Source: Leptobacterium sp964389205 (GTDB taxonomy: Bacteria; Bacteroidota; Bacteroidia; Flavobacteriales; Flavobacteriaceae). From it: a stretch of DNA of 23,094 bases. The notes under the pieces were generated by a model, which was not told where the DNA came from, did not search any database, and was given only the letters and a program-made list of their open reading frames with translations. The translations under genes were made by a program, and so were the position numbers. The DNA lies in assembly GCA_964389205.1 (NCBI GenBank), contig CAYMDH010000052.1:1-23094 (forward strand). Reading direction: 5' to 3'. Of the stretch, positions 22,309-23,094 are shown one piece after another. Positions within the stretch are counted from its first letter, which is position 1; the number at the start of each line of letters is the position of its first letter.

Positions 22309-22378
22309 GAAATTAGTGTATGATACTTTTGATTGAGTAATCTAAACATCGAAAGATTTTTAAAATCATTGGAATCGT

Positions 22379-23094
22379 TCACCCTATTTCAAAAAACAAA
22401 ATAGGGTGGGTGCTTGCCATTTGGCAATAACTTTTTAGAGATTTAGAAATAGTCCATTGAGGAGGTTGTACAGGAAAAATATAGTTTCTATTAAGTCCGC
22501 TCTCTTTAACATTTTCAAACAGGTTAGAAGAAAGTAACATATAATCTCTCTGTTTTAGATTCACACCCATTTTATATCCTTGCATACTTCCATAATCCCC
22601 ATCTTTTCCTTTATCTAAAGTTACACTAAAAGTAAGATGTTTTGTGATCTGTTTTAAATCTTTATGATCTATTAAAGGTGCAATAGAACTATCAAAAGAT
22701 GGCATATTAAAACTACCTAAGACAACTATATTTCTGTGTTTCTTTTTAACATGATCGTTGTACATTTCAATAATCTTTTCTGTTTGTAACTTTCTAATAA
22801 ATTTAGATTTCTTTTCTGGATTTAACTCTTCTCTTAAATGAGTAGCCAATACCCAAACGATATTCCCTGAAGGAGTAGCTATTTCATATTCTTGTAAATC
22901 AAAATTAAAAAGGTATTTCCCTCTATGATCTAAATCATTTGTATGTGATTTGACAGATAAAATAGCATAACCATCTTTTAAAAGCACTCCTAAATGTCTG
23001 CCTTGTTTATCATTAGTTTCTATACAATAGCTTTGAGTATATGCAAAATTCGGACATAGTATACCACTAATTTCGGGTGAAACTGAACCACCCA
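22379..23094 (-). CDS. Endonuclease/exonuclease/phosphatase-family protein, C-terminal part, altered catalytic motifs
   Basis: The frame is open from the window edge to the stop at 22379, giving 237 residues without a start; a GTG at 22987 is internal. The EEP pattern is visible: GYAILSVKSH, then WVLATHLREEL (conserved His), RNIVVLGSFNMPSFD, QRDYMLLSSNLFENV and a closing STHPILFFEI. In active members the last three read GDFN, (R)IDYI and SDHxP. Here the first Asp is Ser (GSFN) and the last is Thr (STH), while Asn and His are kept. Both changes strike catalytic Asp residues, so the protein may be inactive or may have shifted chemistry. The N-terminal half, including the metal-binding Glu, is outside the window. 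Confidence 0.6.
   Translation of the reverse strand, partial: GGSVSPEISGILCPNFAYTQSYCIETNDKQGRHLGVLLKDGYAILSVKSHTNDLDHRGKYLFNFDLQEYEIATPSGNIVWVLATHLREELNPEKKSKFIRKLQTEKIIEMYNDHVKKKHRNIVVLGSFNMPSFDSSIAPLIDHKDLKQITKHLTFSVTLDKGKDGDYGSMQGYKMGVNLKQRDYMLLSSNLFENVKESGLNRNYIFPVQPPQWTISKSLKSYCQMASTHPILFFEIG

Noticed and set aside
22379..22987. A complete 202-residue gene starting at GTG 22987
   Set aside because: The frame and the family pattern continue unbroken to the window edge; the GTG is an internal Val.
1..23094. CRISPR array, tRNA or rRNA genes
   Set aside because: No regularly spaced repeats, cloverleaf-like GC-rich segments or rRNA-like stretches were seen.

Overview
The window looks like a low-GC marine-type member of the Bacteroidota, most likely a Flavobacteriaceae. 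The evidence is a Bacteroidota-type conjugation operon (TraE, F, G, I, J, K, M, N families), secreted RHS/DUF6443-style proteins, small lipoproteins with typical flavobacterial signal peptides, and promoters of the TTG-N(17-23)-TAnnTTTG kind. The genus cannot be settled from sequence alone. No rRNA, tRNA, CRISPR array or intact transposase was seen.

Layout. (1) Positions 1-4317, minus strand: a secreted RHS-type cluster with a 1142-residue RHS N-half protein, a lipocalin-like exported protein and the 5' end of a probable DUF6443/RHS giant that leaves the window. (2) 4590-6748, minus strand: small unknown genes, including a paralogue pair in which one copy is a single fused gene and the other is split into two translationally coupled genes. 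(3) 6749-7318: a divergent control region. A TTG-N20-TATATTTG promoter for the minus-strand genes has its spacer filled with TTGCAA repeats, next to a plus-strand HTH-like gene. (4) 7302-8528, minus strand: a coiled-coil protein, a four-helix membrane protein and a small lipoprotein. (5) 8877-9603, minus strand: an exported zinc amidase followed 4 nt later by an untracked 27-residue amphipathic peptide. (6) 9801-16726, plus strand: a compact eight-gene type IV secretion operon, divergent from the amidase and ending before a 23-bp perfect inverted repeat. (7) 17092-18143, plus strand: a NUDIX protein with no normal start codon and a GlmU-like hexapeptide protein, flanked by a short imperfect direct repeat. 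(8) 18330-21162, plus strand: an overlapping three-gene operon of an unknown membrane-anchored protein, a SAM methyltransferase and a 2H phosphoesterase. (9) 21215-23094, minus strand: a small membrane protein behind a 24-bp perfect palindrome, an exported protein, and the 3' part of an endonuclease/exonuclease/phosphatase-family gene with altered catalytic motifs.

How the genes may work together. TraE/F/G/I/J/K/M/N supply VirB2, VirB3, VirB4, VirB5, VirB6, VirB8, VirB10 and VirB9-like parts of an envelope-spanning channel, and the divergent amidase is a natural candidate for local wall opening. No relaxase, coupling protein, TraL, TraO, TraP or TraQ is visible, so the window holds either one arm of an integrative conjugative element or a reduced T4SS. 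Regions 7 and 8 look like cargo next to it. The most interesting unexplained items are the fused/split paralogues, the membrane protein-methyltransferase-2H operon, the stem-loops that enclose stop codons inside the tra operon, and the amidase-coupled micropeptide.
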